Shown here in pieces: positions 42,588-54,093 of a DNA stretch of 64,000 bases. Source of the stretch: Allolobophora icterica. Lineage: Eukaryota; Annelida; Clitellata; Crassiclitellata; Lumbricidae. The notes under the pieces were generated by a model. The model did no database searches. It had not been told where the DNA came from and saw only the letters and a list, made by a program, of their open reading frames with translations. The translations under genes and the position numbers were made by a program. Within the stretch, counting starts at the first letter, position 1; every line of letters starts with the position of its first letter. Location of the stretch: assembly GCA_963556255.1 (NCBI GenBank), contig OY744604.1, forward strand, positions 96,094,261 through 96,158,260. Direction: 5' to 3'.

Positions 42588-42651
<64 letters not shown>
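42588..42651. repeat. (TA)n microsatellite
   Basis: About 60 bp of pure TA repeat in the intron between the CUB and sushi exons. Confidence 0.97.
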
Positions 42652-42655
<4 letters not shown>

Positions 42656-42699
42656 TTTATTTGAACAAATAACAACATTGGCAATCGGAATTACAAGTA

Positions 42700-43010
42700 G
42701 TCATCACTCTCTCTCTCTCTCTCTCAGTTCCTTGCGTTCTTTGCAGAACATCGGGCGACAAGATTCTTCCATTCTGTACGGTTGTCTGCGATGGCCTCCG
42801 CCTCACTCCACTTGACATCCATCGCCGTCAGATCCTCCTTGAAAGTGCTTCTCCAGGTCTTCTTCGGGCGTCCTCTACTTCTTCTTCCTCCCTCTGGTAC
42901 CCAGGTCATTGCCTTCTTTGCCGGTCTCTGTACTGGTAAGCGTAGTATGTGGCCAGCCATCCTCCTTCTTCTCGTCTCCACGATCGTCTCAAGCACACCA
43001 AGACATCACA
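42700..43010 (-). mobile_element. C-terminal end of an RTE/CR1-type reverse transcriptase, with GA tail
   Basis: The minus frame 42996-42724 reads ETRRRRMAGHILRLP, WVPEGGRRSRGRPKKTW, FKEDLTAMDVKWSEAE and DNRTEWKNLVARC. It matches the conserved ORF end R-R-x-x-G-H...R-P-x-K-T-W...D-R-x-x-W found in many RTE and related non-LTR elements. It stops at 42724 and is followed by a GAGAGAGA tail (42708-42725). Only the last 90 codons are present, a typical 5'-truncated insertion. Confidence 0.85.
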
Positions 43011-43136
43011 CCAAGACAAAATTTCTAATTAGTAGATGAGTAAGTATGCGAGTACAAATATAATGAAGCTGAATAATTGAATATGATGAATATGAATATT
43101 TTGTAAGTAGGTGACCTGATTAAATAGATCGTCTAC

Positions 43137-43511
43137 CTCTGAATGAGAGCAGAAACTTCCGTTCTTCGTTCGTGGCGACATCTATCGTATAGACGGTCAC
43201 GTGATGTCCGAGTGACGTGTACAGGTGACGTTCGCGTTCTCTCTTGCCGCAGACGTTGAACTCCTGCGCCTGACCAGTGTCCGTGTCATGGACGATGACC
43301 TTTGGGCAGTTGCCGGACTGGGTGACGGTCGAGTGTAGGGAGACGAGGGACAGCTGGACCCGCTGACCGCGCAGGGAGTGGATGACCCAGGGACAGGACT
43401 GTCGCCCGAGGGCTGAGTAGGAGCCGTAGAGGGTGTTGCTGAGGAAACCAGAGGGCGCTGTAATCACGACGCGGCCCTCTAGCGGACAGTAGGCAAGACG
43501 CAGATCCAACA
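43137..43511 (-). CDS. CUB-domain exon of the receptor
   Basis: 375-nt exon (125 codons), phase 1 at both ends. It lies between acceptor GTCGTTGTTAG and donor AGAG-GTAGAC on the minus strand. It encodes a complete CUB domain: YCPLEGRVVITAPSGFLSN, SCPWVIHSLRGQRVQLSL, GNCPKVIVHDTDTG, FNVCGKRER, GHHVTVYTIDV. The four cysteines have the usual CUB pairing order. CUB domains are beta-sandwiches used in protein and ligand binding, often with calcium. The symmetrical 1-1 phase is typical of a shuffled extracellular module and fits the neighbouring lectin and sushi exons. Confidence 0.85.
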
Positions 43512-43659
43512 CTAACAACGACAGAATGGTAGATTGTAGAAATAATACACAGCCTATGAACAAGATGATTGACTGACTAACTGTCTGCCTGAAACACTTG
43601 CTGGTTGACTGGTTTGTTGAATTACTTATTGGTTGGCTGGCTGACTCGCTTCCAGGCTA

Positions 43660-44015
43660 GTTTTCTAACTGACTGACTTACTTACTTGCTGACTCACTCA
43701 CTGATAGACTGACTGATTTATTGAATGACTAACTGACTGACTGACTGACTGACTGACTGACTGATTGACTGACTGACTGACTGACTGACTGACTGAATGA
43801 CTGACTGACTGACTGACTGAATGACTGACTGACTGACTGACTGACTGACTGACTGACTGACTGACTGACTGACTGACTGAATGACTGACTGACTGACTGA
43901 CTGACTGACTGACTGACTGACTGAATGACTGACTGACTGACTGACTGACTGACTGACTGACTGACTGACTGACTGACTGACTGACTGAATGAATGACTGA
44001 CTGACTGATATTTAC
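43660..44015. repeat. (GACT)n tetranucleotide array
   Basis: About 300 bp of GACTGACT with periodic GAATGACT variants. The SQSVSQSV frames are repeat translations. A second such array is at 53080-53250. Confidence 0.97.
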
Positions 44016-44019
44016 TGAC

Positions 44020-45150
44020 ATAGTGGCCGAAGCAGTTTCGAAACTGGTCCAATACAGCAGAGAATAAGAGACTACCACGGGTCAGTCAAGGTGTTTGTTG
44101 TCACCGAGTAAATGCGAGTTAATGATAGATGATTGAATGACTGAGCGAATGAGTGTTAAAGCCACATCATGTTGTTTTAGTAGTAACTGTAATGGTAGAT
44201 TTCATAGCGTCTTTTAAGTGACACTCCAGTGGCCGGTTAGACTGCACAATATATGCATACCTTTACCTTGTATACTGTCGTGACCTACCATCACTTAGAC
44301 CCGCACCTTTCAAGACCTTCCTCTGTCCCTACTGCAATGACAGACGCTGTTTCAAGGGTCCCTGTAATTCGGAGGGTTTGGCAATCGTTTCTAAGGCAGG
44401 GATTCTTATAATTGCGTCGAGTCGGACACGAAAATCGCAGTCACTGCTTTTAAAATCGCGATGCCACTCAATGGCAAGTCTCGCTCTTATCCCCAAAACT
44501 CCGCGAATCACGCGAGGCTTTCTCAGCGGATTCCCGGCTGTCACGAGACGGCGCTAGTGGTCCAATTAAGCTGCGTGGCGTTCGGCGCGGGTCCTGACTG
44601 ACATCCGGCCAAATAAATCTAATCGTCTTTGTCAAAAGTCGAGAAATGCGCTCTCATCGAAACGATATGTGACATCAATGAACTAATCTCACCCAGATGT
44701 CGCTAGTCTCGCTGCCAGAAATCGATAGGATTTTCGTAACTCTCGTAACCGCTACGCAGGCGCACCCAGAACTACATATTCCCAGCTAGAGCCGTCGACC
44801 CTGCTTCACGCCACGCGGAGTTTAGTTACGACGCCAGCGCTCCAAGCGACCGACAGGTAGGATAAGAAGCGGAAGTAATTAATTTTCAGCTGGCTTGTTC
44901 GGAGAGGAAGGAGCTGCCAGGGAAGAAAAAACGGAGTTAGACGATGTTGTTTGTGAGGTTGGCCCGGCTTTTCAGGAACTATCACAATTAAGAAATGGTG
45001 ATCGACACGAACTTACTTAGTTACACGACACATCGTTTATGAGGAAGAACAGTGTTTCCGATCGGAAAAGGCAATGAACTGAAATTGTGTCAAATGACGT
45101 CACAAGAACACGTGATTTTGTTTTGCTGACCGAGGATGATAGAAATTACG
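44020..45150. other. Intron sequence, partly CpG-rich, nothing recognised
   Basis: 44330-44870 is clearly richer in C+G and CpG (CGCGAATCACGCGAGGC, GTGGCGTTCGGCGCGGG) than its surroundings. No conserved ORF, splice-consistent exon or known repeat was identified. The 71-codon minus frame at 44544-44329 shows no similarity I know. Confidence 0.4.
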
Positions 45151-45157
45151 TCTCGCA

Positions 45158-45376
45158 TGGGCGGCGATCTCGGAGATTGAGGGGGGACAAGACCCCCACA
45201 CCATACATTTTGCCCCCACATCTTGAAGAAACACCAATAGAAGGTCAACAGTTTTTTCGCGCGTAAGTGCTAGAAAATGTTTTGACTTCTTTTTTGAGAT
45301 CAGTTCAAAACTCTTTTTTGACCAGATCAGTTCTAACTTGTCCCCCCCCCACCTGTCAAACAAGATTCCGCCAGTG
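45158..45376. mobile_element. MITE-like element with GGGGGACAAG subtermini
   Basis: The left end GGCGGCGATCTCGGAG...GGGGGGACAAG and the right end CTTGTCCCCCCC...CAAGATTCCGCCAGTG are imperfect inverted repeats. The interior carries no convincing ORF. Borders are approximate. Confidence 0.5.
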
Positions 45377-46440
45377 ATGTCTCGCGTGTTCTATGTAGGG
45401 CTGTTCCTTAGGACCTCTTTGGTTGCTGTTACCAATGTTTCATCTGTTATCTAAATCTTTAATTTCATCTGTCATGGCATAACTATCTAATGTAGGCCCC
45501 CTACCAGTCTGCGGTGCATGCGTCAACCTGTTTCGTTTAGAAATAAACGAATATAATTTATATATATATAATGATTATTATTATTACTGGTTAACAATAC
45601 TAATAAAAGCTTCAATTGCTTTAAAACACTGAAAATGACGGAATCATCAGATTAAAACTTTCAACACGTAAACTGCAGCAGACGACCGTTGCGATTTTTT
45701 TATTAACAAGTTGGAAGTTATTTTGCCCAAAGTCAACTGAATTATTAGCCCAAATGAAAAAAATTATAAATTACAATAATATGCTTTTATGTTAATACTA
45801 AACTGTATAAAATTAGAAAATAGGTTATATTTAAAAAATTCAAAATTCATAATGTTATTTTGCATAAATGAAAAAAATACTTTCCTTCGTTTGGGGGCCC
45901 TCTGAGATTTGGGAGCACTAAGGCGCGCGCCTAGTGCGCCTATGCGTAAACGCGCCTCTGCTAATGCTGTGAGTTAATTCAAATGTGGGCACAGTGTTCT
46001 GCGCTACTATCTTCGGACCATTGCTGATTCAAAGTTTCTGCAAAGCGCATAGGAGAAGACGAAGGAGAAGAAGAGCGAGAGAGTCTGCGGAACTGAGCTA
46101 CACATCGAGAAGAGAGCATATTAATGGAAATAAAATAAGCAAGGAAGGAAAGGACACACAGACAAAACGCGCGGCTGCTATGTACCCATCAGCATGACTA
46201 AGCAATAAGAAACCAATTAGAACTCAAAGACGATTGTGTGAATGACGCACAGCGAGTGAGTAGCATCTATTATGATAAACATTGGTTAGTCCACATTCAG
46301 TCAGAGAGTTTATAGTAGGTCTGCATTGCAGTTAGGCTATCTGTCCGCTTCAGCAAGCACCACCTTTTTTGTATAAAAAAAACTCTTCAGAAGTCCCTCA
46401 GGCCCCCGTCTCTTAGAATCATTAGAAGTATTCGTTCAAA
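45377..46440. other. Intron sequence, A+T-rich, nothing recognised
   Basis: No exon or identifiable repeat. 45560-45600 has short TATATA and ATTATT runs. 45895-45960 has a G/C-rich GGCGCGCGCCTAGTGCGCC palindrome-like stretch, perhaps a decayed transposon end. The 70-codon frame at 45985-46197 is not recognisable. Confidence 0.4.
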
Positions 46441-46442
46441 GC

Positions 46443-46648
46443 TGGTGTCATGGACGGAGGCGGCGCTACAGCAGGGCGAGCCAGGGCAAATGCCCTGGTA
46501 AAAAAGTCTTTACCCTGGTCGTTGCCTGCCAGAATTTGTGGGGTGCCCATGATTTATTCGGGGCATAAATCGCCCTCTGCACTGGTTACTTGTATGACTG
46601 CCCTGGCTTTGCTCTGGTTACAACAATTGTCTGGCGCCGCCACTGGTC
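46443..46648. mobile_element. MITE-like element with GGCGGCGC termini
   Basis: TCATGGACGGAGGCGGCGC at the left and GGCGCCGCCACTGGTCATG at the right are inverted. The interior has CCAGGGCAAATGCCCTGG, a perfect hairpin, and paired CCCTGG words. No ORF. Confidence 0.6.
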
Positions 46649-46689
46649 ATGCACTCGGTTTTAATTAACGATGTAGAAGTTTTTTAGTT

Positions 46690-47197
46690 TAAGATTGTAT
46701 TTTCTGCTTGTCAACGAGGACTGACGGCATAGCAACTTTTATCGTGAAACCGAATAATGATTTCAGCTGCAAAATCGTCAATTTGTCATCTGCTCGTAGG
46801 CCTACTGTTCTCGAGCGGAACGTTCATCAGAGCACCTACCGGTGTGCTTTAAAATTATTGACCAATAAATTCAAGTCCGCGTTACACTCTTGCTATATCA
46901 AGTACTTTCACTTATTTTTGCAAAAGCTGTTATGCATAGCGAAACAGTACAAAGCGATATATTGTTTGTAGTTGTCAAAGAATTTCTGCACGGTTTTGCT
47001 CAATGTTATGGTATCACGTGGACAAATGGCAATGGACCCTGAAATAATGAACAGCACCGCAGTTGTGACAATGCCTTTTACCTGTATTGGGCATTCCTCC
47101 ATTGCGCAAATTTAACGAATTTCAACAAATCAATTACTAACAGGTAATTTAGAAATTATTTACGGCCTTCAACTTCGCCTAATAGAGATAAGCAAGC
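46690..47197 (-). repeat. 3' flank of copy E
   Basis: The reverse complement matches 23170-23400 and 25970-26020 (TTTCAGGGTCCATTGCCATTTGTCCA; ATCATTATTCGGTTTCA). The E unit was therefore copied with several hundred bases of its 3' flank. Confidence 0.7.
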
Positions 47198-50026
47198 CTA
47201 ATAAAAGCATTCATTTACAGAAAAATTATGTAAATATAAGTGAATTCTACTATATTGTTTTAGAAGAAACCGTCGAATAATCTGTTCAAACGGAAGACTG
47301 CTCTTCAAGGCAGCAAATTTGGTCATTACTTCTGTATACGGATGATTAAAGTTAATACAACATCTGAGTTTCAAATATCTCGCAAGGAAATGTCTTCTAA
47401 GAAAATGATAACTTGTAACGTAATAATGATTCACAAGAGAGTTCCTGTGCACACATTCGCCAAAAAATTGAGCAGCTAACTTAAATTTCCGTAAATCATC
47501 AGCATTCAGAGGTGATAAAAAATGAAGGAGCGTATGCAATCCTAACAACGATTGTACGTCTCTATCGAAAAAAGAGTCAAACGGTGGCATCACCAAAACA
47601 TTCGCAAATGTAAATTCATGCAAGTCGCTTTGCAGGTCAGGCTCCTTCAGAATTTCCTCACATAAATGCAACACTTCACCATATTGGCGACACTTATAAA
47701 GGTACAAAGCACGATAGCAGTCAGCTGTGTTCCACTGGATGCCAAAGTCTTTGTGGATTACACTGTAGAATGATGTCAAATTTTCTAAAGCATATTCCGT
47801 TAGATAATCAATTAGATTTTCTTTAACAATCAAAGTATCCACACTTAAAGTCGCATTTCTTATCACTGAATCCATTCTGCGATATACACATTGCCTGGAA
47901 GTTTTCAAACAAGTGCATGACCTGTTCAAAACGTCTGTCTTTTGCTTGGCGAAAGCTAACAAAAATTGATCTAAAGTAAATGCCGAAGTAGGCAAATCGG
48001 GATTCAATTCAAAATGTTCAGAGATTCTATCGGCGCACATTACTGTCAAGTAATAAGCAACCACCTTTGGTGAAAGACGTAGATCAAGATAAATCTGCCT
48101 CTTAATAAAATCCATATTTTCACTAAACCTCTTGAAAAGCAGAGAAAATCCAACGATTCTAGCAACATCATCAATGAATAACAAACATAATGCATTCAAG
48201 GTTTCATGTTCCTTGTGGATCGTTTGACCTATAAAGACTGCTGAGCAGATGTCTATTACCATTTCGTATTCTGTTGATGCAAAATGGAGAGCAGCCAGAT
48301 AGACCCAAGCTGCAGCAGCAATGCCGTTGGATTGAGAATCGTCACATTCCAGAGCATTTCTGAGAAACTCTTTCGACATCACAGACAATAGTTGAAATTC
48401 TGAACGGCTATTTGATCCAGATAAATTTGGCATCAATTCCTGTGCTCGCAAAAATTGACACTGATTTCTTTGTGCTGTTAAGGGTTCAGGAAACACATGA
48501 TATTGACACCTTACGATTTTAGGTTTCCAGAAAATTCCTTTGACATATTCAAATAGTTCGCTATCCCATGATATTTCTCCATAACCTAAACTATATGCAG
48601 TATTCAAACAAAACACTGTTTTATCAAAGTATGTGAAACACGAAACGTCAACCGGCATTGGTAGTATTGACATTCTGCTGTGTCCTAACATGAAAAATTC
48701 CCTCAGTAAACGAATTTGACTTAAAATCGATCTCGGTTGTACTGTTTGTGAATTAATTGATCTACGAGTGTAGATATTACAATGTGTAAATTCGACCGAA
48801 AGCAATAAATTCAAGGCTTCTGACTGCAATGTTTTCCGATATTCACTTACAGATAGCAGGGATATTTCAAAATTCACAACTTCGAAAGTTGTCCAAATGA
48901 ATGGCTGTATGTAATTTCCCGCGAACCATTGACAAAGGATGCCACATTTGCAGAATTCATTCAATCTTCCTTCAGTCTTGTCAAGCGTTGTCGAACTGAA
49001 TCGTTCATGAAATAAATTTGCTTCAGGAATGAAATAGTTCGGAAAGTATCTCCTCTTTAGCCATAGTGAAAGCTTTTTCAGCAACTCACAACAGATTGCA
49101 ATAACAGAAGAGGAATTCCACCATTCTGGTGACATCTCTTCACAGGTCCATAACATTAGCGTCTTTAAGTGATATGTACAGAGAACCTCATCTTCCTTTT
49201 GACAATCCTTTTGTATTAATTCTTCCTTGGAGAAGAATCTGAGCAAATGATATGCAATCTGTTGAACCTTAGTCCAACTTTGAAGTAAAATTACTTCCGC
49301 AACTGAAAATGACAATCTCCACTGCCATTCATCGTTTCTACAAGCACGATGCTGAACGTATACAACATGGCAACCTTGTTCAACCACTTCAGAGATCGTA
49401 TTATTCGTCGGCCATCCGTAAGCTCTGTGGCGTTTAGGCCAACCTTGGACTTCTTTTGGCCACTGAGGGCACCACAAGCTACGGACGTTATCGTTTGGCG
49501 TATATCCTCCATGTAGTTTAAGTGTAATTGCTGGACCTCTCACAGTACATGGTTGCGTAGCAAAAGATTCAAGAGAGTGGTGACCATCCGATACTCGATC
49601 AACCCTACCGAACTTAATGTATCCATCTGGATCAGTTGTATGGTTAAATTCATATGTTTTATATTTCCAGTTGTAATTCATTTTCCCCCAAAATCGAAGT
49701 CGAACAAAACCTGGATAATTGAGGTATGGCTCTATCCTGAAGCATTGAATCGTTTCGTGTAAGCGACTCACATCATTTGGCAACACTGGAAAATCTTCTG
49801 TGAAGGCCAAACGATCACATCTTAAGATTAATGCATCAATGTCGTTGAAGCATAAATTCAGCGGTCGTATATAGAACTCCATAGTGCTGCCACAGTATAC
49901 GGCATACCTGTTTCCGGTATGGAGAGGTTCAGAAACAGCATCATAGGACTTTGGAAGCAACTGGCATGTCCCAACAATGAATTCAGATATACATCCTACC
50001 ATCAATTTTTCTTCATATTCCATCAT
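47198..50026 (-). CDS. Mab-21 family cGAS-like nucleotidyltransferase with helical C-terminal extension (copy E, intact, nested in an intron)
   Basis: Intact 942-codon minus-strand frame, start ATG at 50026 (MMEYEEKL) directly after TTTTCATTTAAG, the same acceptor-like position as in copies C and D. Nucleotidyltransferase landmarks: CGSTME (45-50), NDID (61-64), NDNVRSLWC with D179, CPQWPKEVQGW, RLSFSVAEVILLQSW, CTYHLKTLMLWTCEE and YFPNYFIPEANLF. The extension keeps the two TPR-like stretches (AAWVYLAALHFASTEY; CYRALYLYKCRQYGEVLHLCEE) and ends with a C-terminal tail about 12 residues longer than C (SVNECFY). All predicted catalytic residues are present. It lies in sense orientation in the intron between the SUEL and CUB exons of the receptor gene. 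Its upstream region lacks the CACGTG box and GTAAGT donor found in C and D, so how it is transcribed is unclear. Confidence 0.87.
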   Translation of the reverse strand: MMEYEEKLMVGCISEFIVGTCQLLPKSYDAVSEPLHTGNRYAVYCGSTMEFYIRPLNLCFNDIDALILRCDRLAFTEDFPVLPNDVSRLHETIQCFRIEPYLNYPGFVRLRFWGKMNYNWKYKTYEFNHTTDPDGYIKFGRVDRVSDGHHSLESFATQPCTVRGPAITLKLHGGYTPNDNVRSLWCPQWPKEVQGWPKRHRAYGWPTNNTISEVVEQGCHVVYVQHRACRNDEWQWRLSFSVAEVILLQSWTKVQQIAYHLLRFFSKEELIQKDCQKEDEVLCTYHLKTLMLWTCEEMSPEWWNSSSVIAICCELLKKLSLWLKRRYFPNYFIPEANLFHERFSSTTLDKTEGRLNEFCKCGILCQWFAGNYIQPFIWTTFEVVNFEISLLSVSEYRKTLQSEALNLLLSVEFTHCNIYTRRSINSQTVQPRSILSQIRLLREFFMLGHSRMSILPMPVDVSCFTYFDKTVFCLNTAYSLGYGEISWDSELFEYVKGIFWKPKIVRCQYHVFPEPLTAQRNQCQFLRAQELMPNLSGSNSRSEFQLLSVMSKEFLRNALECDDSQSNGIAAAAWVYLAALHFASTEYEMVIDICSAVFIGQTIHKEHETLNALCLLFIDDVARIVGFSLLFKRFSENMDFIKRQIYLDLRLSPKVVAYYLTVMCADRISEHFELNPDLPTSAFTLDQFLLAFAKQKTDVLNRSCTCLKTSRQCVYRRMDSVIRNATLSVDTLIVKENLIDYLTEYALENLTSFYSVIHKDFGIQWNTADCYRALYLYKCRQYGEVLHLCEEILKEPDLQSDLHEFTFANVLVMPPFDSFFDRDVQSLLGLHTLLHFLSPLNADDLRKFKLAAQFFGECVHRNSLVNHYYVTSYHFLRRHFLARYLKLRCCINFNHPYTEVMTKFAALKSSLPFEQIIRRFLLKQYSRIHLYLHNFSVNECFY

Positions 50027-50570
50027 CTTAAATGAAAATTAGACGTTTGAGTTTCATCATCATCTTTGCAGCCTTAATCACCAAGCCATCATCATATCAT
50101 CATCACTATCTTCGTTATTGTAGTCATCATCGTCGTCACGATCACCATGTCATCTCAACGCTTAATGCCCGTGTTAGCTGCATAGAAACCGAACAGGTAA
50201 AAGCATCAAATTTTCAGTCTAAATCACACCTCCATCAGTAAGGAACTATCCAATTGAACAAATAGTCTATGAATTACTTTGCTGATGTACAATAGCTTAA
50301 TTTGTGAAACCATTAAATGAAGGCTTCTGCTAAACTACAACTTACCTTGAGCGATGCTTAGAATTTTAAGAGGAGTTTTGATAAAGGAAAACAAACAGTT
50401 GGACTTCAGACGTCTATTTAGACTGATCTCGATGAAATTCGCATAGACCCCTATGTGAAGTTTTCTCAAACCAACTTCCTGATACTTAAACACGAGACAT
50501 ATGATAATATACCAGGAAGTGAGCTTAAGAGAAGGCGATAATAAATATGGAAATAAACATGTTGTAAAGG
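50027..50570 (-). repeat. 5' flank of copy E: rearranged spacer block
   Basis: Read on the minus strand, 50570-50330 matches the 14300-14560 and 18300-18550 block, and 50230-50095 matches 18600-18970. Then, at a GATGATGAT stretch, the sequence jumps to the equivalent of 20190, just before the start codon. About 1.2 kb including the promoter-like block is therefore missing. Confidence 0.7.
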
Positions 50571-51420
50571 AGAGAAACCTATCAGTATTCTTTTAACCCG
50601 CATGTGTCAAACGCATTACCGCGCCTCAGATTCGCATTTCTGTGTGACTTTGCTCACGTTTGAAATATTCGTAATAATAATAATAATAAACAAATAATAA
50701 AAAAATGTAAAACACAGTAGGATCAATCAGATGATGCTGATAAGGAAATGCATGACTGAGGCTGAACGATCGACCAGGAAGAAATAATGGAATAGGGATC
50801 AGCTAAACATCAACTTTTCAGGAAAACGACGAATGATAGCAAAATACCCGCATCACTAATTTAATTTGTATAATTAGTTATAATATTGTTTGATTTTCAT
50901 TCAGCGTTTTTATGCGGAATCTTTCGACAGACATTTATTTATTTACTTTGGACATCCGACATCAGTGAGTTGGCTTTTTGAGGGCGCCTCAATGTAGCAC
51001 AGCTGAAAAATGTTAATGCGTTAAAATAGTAAATACACATGTTTGGCGTTTTAAATTAGTTATTTTGGCTTGTCATGATAATTATTCCTGGACAGAGACT
51101 GCATATAACATCATGATAAATGGAAACGATACTTTACATACTTTTACAGTTTCTGAACAGTGGTATTCAAGTCTCCAGTTTAATTAGGCTATTCATGATG
51201 CTATATCTTTTGAACACGATCGTTATCATCATTTGAGCGTCGTTGTCGTTAGACGAATAAAACTTGATGACATGTTTGCTATTTAATTATTCATGTGCAA
51301 AGCGTTACCCCGGCTGATGTTGTGGCAAGTTTTGTGACCGGCATACAGAAATGAACGTTTCGGCCCTCTAAAGTCGATTTGGATATCTTAAAACGAACAT
51401 TACATTAAGGTAGATTTCAA
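50571..51420. other. Intron sequence, partly spacer-derived
   Basis: 50640-50800 and 51230-51330 contain words found in the spacers on the opposite strand (TCCTTACTGGACATAATC-like at about 14180-14250; GACATGTTTGCTATTTAATTATTCATGTGCAAAGCG, compare 6100-6130). The array unit therefore continues here. No gene seen. Confidence 0.5.
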
Positions 51421-51479
51421 CCTTAACTATGTCAAAAAAAGAAATAACTCAGGACTTACTCTACGTGCTACAAGGGGTC

Positions 51480-51770
51480 GGGTGATCGAAGTACTATCAA
51501 CAAAACTAATAACAGTCTGTCCCCGATAATTGCGGACATGGTCGACAAGTTTGTCACAAAATACGCATCAAGCCTGGAGGAAATTGTCGAACGAGACGTT
51601 CTTTCCAAACACATGTAAGAGAAAGCCACAAACTATCGTCACTTGAAGCCGAGAATAAGCGGCTTCGAAATAAGCTCGTTGAAGTTGAAAATTGCGCAAG
51701 ATTAGACAACAACCCCATCATTCATGGACTTTGCGAGTCCTCATCGGCAACACAACTGAACCAAAAGGCT
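51480..51770 (+). mobile_element. L1-like ORF1 (coiled-coil) relic
   Basis: One frame reads NSLSPIIADMVDKFVTKY and SLEEIVERDVLSK, then stops. After a frame change it reads LSSLEAENKRLRNKLVEVE and NCARLDNNPIIHGLCES. The EN-x-x-L-x-x-x-V/L-x-x-x-EN...R-x-NN-x-x-IHG-x-x-E pattern is typical of the coiled-coil to RRM junction of ORF1 proteins of L1 and related retrotransposons. The asparagine/histidine-rich junction is well preserved; the rest is lost. Confidence 0.6.
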
Positions 51771-51954
51771 CCACAAGTATCATCCATACCTGGTCTTCAC
51801 TTCCCTGAACTACTTCTGTAACAATGCCCTAAACCTTCAGTTAACGGAAAATATTATTTGCTTTGTATATAGAATCACAGCAATGGAAAGGTAAAGCATC
51901 GCCAACTCGTAGTGGGTTTCTCCACTGGAAGAAATTAAACTTTTTCAAAAATTT

Positions 51955-52070
51955 GTTACATAGTGTTATCCAAGGACCAATGGTTATCAAAATACCAATA
52001 GTTATCAAAGGACCAGTATTTCTCCAAGAACCAGTAGTTATTCAAGGACCAATAGTGCACAGGATTGAAA
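51955..52070. repeat. 18-bp minisatellite (CAAGGACCAATAGTTAT-type), about six units
   Basis: Units read GTTATCAAAGGACCAGTA with variation. In the plus frame it encodes a six-residue V-I-x-G-P-x periodicity, but the frame has no other support as a gene. Confidence 0.8.
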
Positions 52071-52299
52071 ACTCCTTATTTGACGTCATGTGACTAATTT
52101 GAATACGACCGTCTGGCGAACAGGAAGGTATCGCGTCTCGTTAACATTACAGATGCATTCAGTTAATGAAGGTAAATTGACGAATAATTGCATTTGCCGT
52201 GTAAAACATTGCCGCCTATTCAGAGTCAAACTTCATATTTGATATCACGCATAAAAAAGAATTTTGGGCGACATCTGTAGGTAATGAAGCAATCGGACA

Positions 52300-52475
<176 letters not shown>

Positions 52476-52739
52476 CCTTGCTATAGTTATCTGTATATAT
52501 ATATGTTTTAAACGGCCGTCACAAACCAAATCACTTTGGGATCAGATAACAAAATTATATGGGCGCGAGGGCGAAACTCGTGTTGGATAACAGAGCATTT
52601 TGGTAATAATGGTATCCCGATTTTTTAATTGCCATATCTGATCTTTCATTCCGACATTCTAGAAACCTCTCTAATTATTAGGAAACCTAATTCGTGCAGC
52701 AACTTGACGAAATATTGGAGACTCGGCCTTCGACAAGCT

Positions 52740-53036
52740 AGTCACGTCAAGAAGAGAAGCCTTAAACGAGCCCGAGAGTCAGTCATGGGTATGAAGTGTT
52801 AGTGACTTCGTTTTCATACCCTCAGTATCATGAGGGCGGATGGTTAGTTCTCTTCCTCGCTGTTTCATATTCTAACCCACAGTGTGCGGTCAGTGTACTC
52901 ATTATGGCTGATTTGGGTAGGTGCGCAGGTTGAGCAAAAATCTTCAATAACATTTATGTCCTGGCGGGAATTTGAACCCCCGACATGTCGGTCGACAATC
53001 CAGGACTCTAACCAGTAGGCTACTCTACGAAAAGTT
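52740..53036 (-). mobile_element. SINE family 2, tRNA-derived
   Basis: Minus strand: A-box-like TAGCCTACTGGTTAGAGTCC, B box GGGGGTTCAAATTCCCGCC, then a body shared with 55920-56225 (AATGAGTACACTGA, CGCCCTCAT, AACACTTCATACCC) and an end CTTCTCTTCTTG. About 300 bp. Confidence 0.85.
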
Positions 53037-53079
53037 CGGACATATCCTCGGTTGTTTGAGGGTTGTCTGACAGGATGAC

Positions 53080-53250
53080 TGACTGACTGACTGACTGATC
53101 GACTGACTGACTGATTGACTGACTGACTGACTGACTGACTGACTGACTGACTGACTGACTGACTGACTGACTGACTGACTGACTGACTGACTGACTGACT
53201 GACTGACTGACTGACTGACTGACTGACTGACTGACTGACTGACTGACTAT
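53080..53250. repeat. (GACT)n tetranucleotide array
   Basis: Nearly pure GACT. The SQSV-repeat frame over it is an artefact. Separately, 53740-54060 is a degenerate AGAAT/TAGAA-rich stretch without a gene. Confidence 0.97.
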
Positions 53251-54093
53251 TGGGTCAGATCGGTGATGGTGCATTGGATGTTTGGATGTTGGCTTTGGTG
53301 GGGGTAACTTAATAATTTACCTGACAATATTTACCTGCAATATTTTATCGAGTAATTTATTACCTGATTAACTTTACATTACCGACAAACGAGTGGACGT
53401 ACAAATTGGTTAAAAGCCATAATAAATAACGGACCAAACAACGTGAATGATGCAGAGGTACATTGTTTATGGCGACATGCCATCCATAAAGGAAACAAGA
53501 TTGTTTATGCTCTGTGCAAATACATAAGCAATAAATTGATGTGAAATTTGACGCGGCTGAATATGTTGTATATGAATTTTAAGGGCATGGATGAACTCGC
53601 CCCTTTGTGGCCTAGAGTGATTTTATGGACATAGGCGAACTTACTAATTAGTAACTGATAGTGATTTTAAGGGCATGGATGAACCTACCAATTAGTAACT
53701 TAGAGTGATTTTAAGGGATTTTACAGTCAGTTAGTCAGTTAGTATATAGAATGAAATCAATTGAATAGAATAAAAATAGAATAGGAGTACAATAGAAATA
53801 GAATCAGAATAAAGTAGAAACAGAACAAGATAGATTGGAATAGAAGAGCATGCAGCATAGAATATAGAACAGTAAAGTAGAATCGAGTAAACATAGTAGA
53901 GTATTATAGGAAGATAGAGTAGAGTTGTAGAATAGAATATATTACAGTAAAACCGAGTAAATAGCGTAGGGTGAAATAAAAAAGAGCTGTAGAATAGCAT
54001 AGATTTGTTGCATGGGATAGATCATATTAGATCAAATTATATCACATTAGATTAAATTAAATTAGGTTGGATTAAAGACAGTTGAGCGCTGAC

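Noticed and set aside
46450..46668. 72-codon frame
   Set aside because: It lies within a MITE-like inverted-repeat element with internal hairpins, so there is no evidence of coding.
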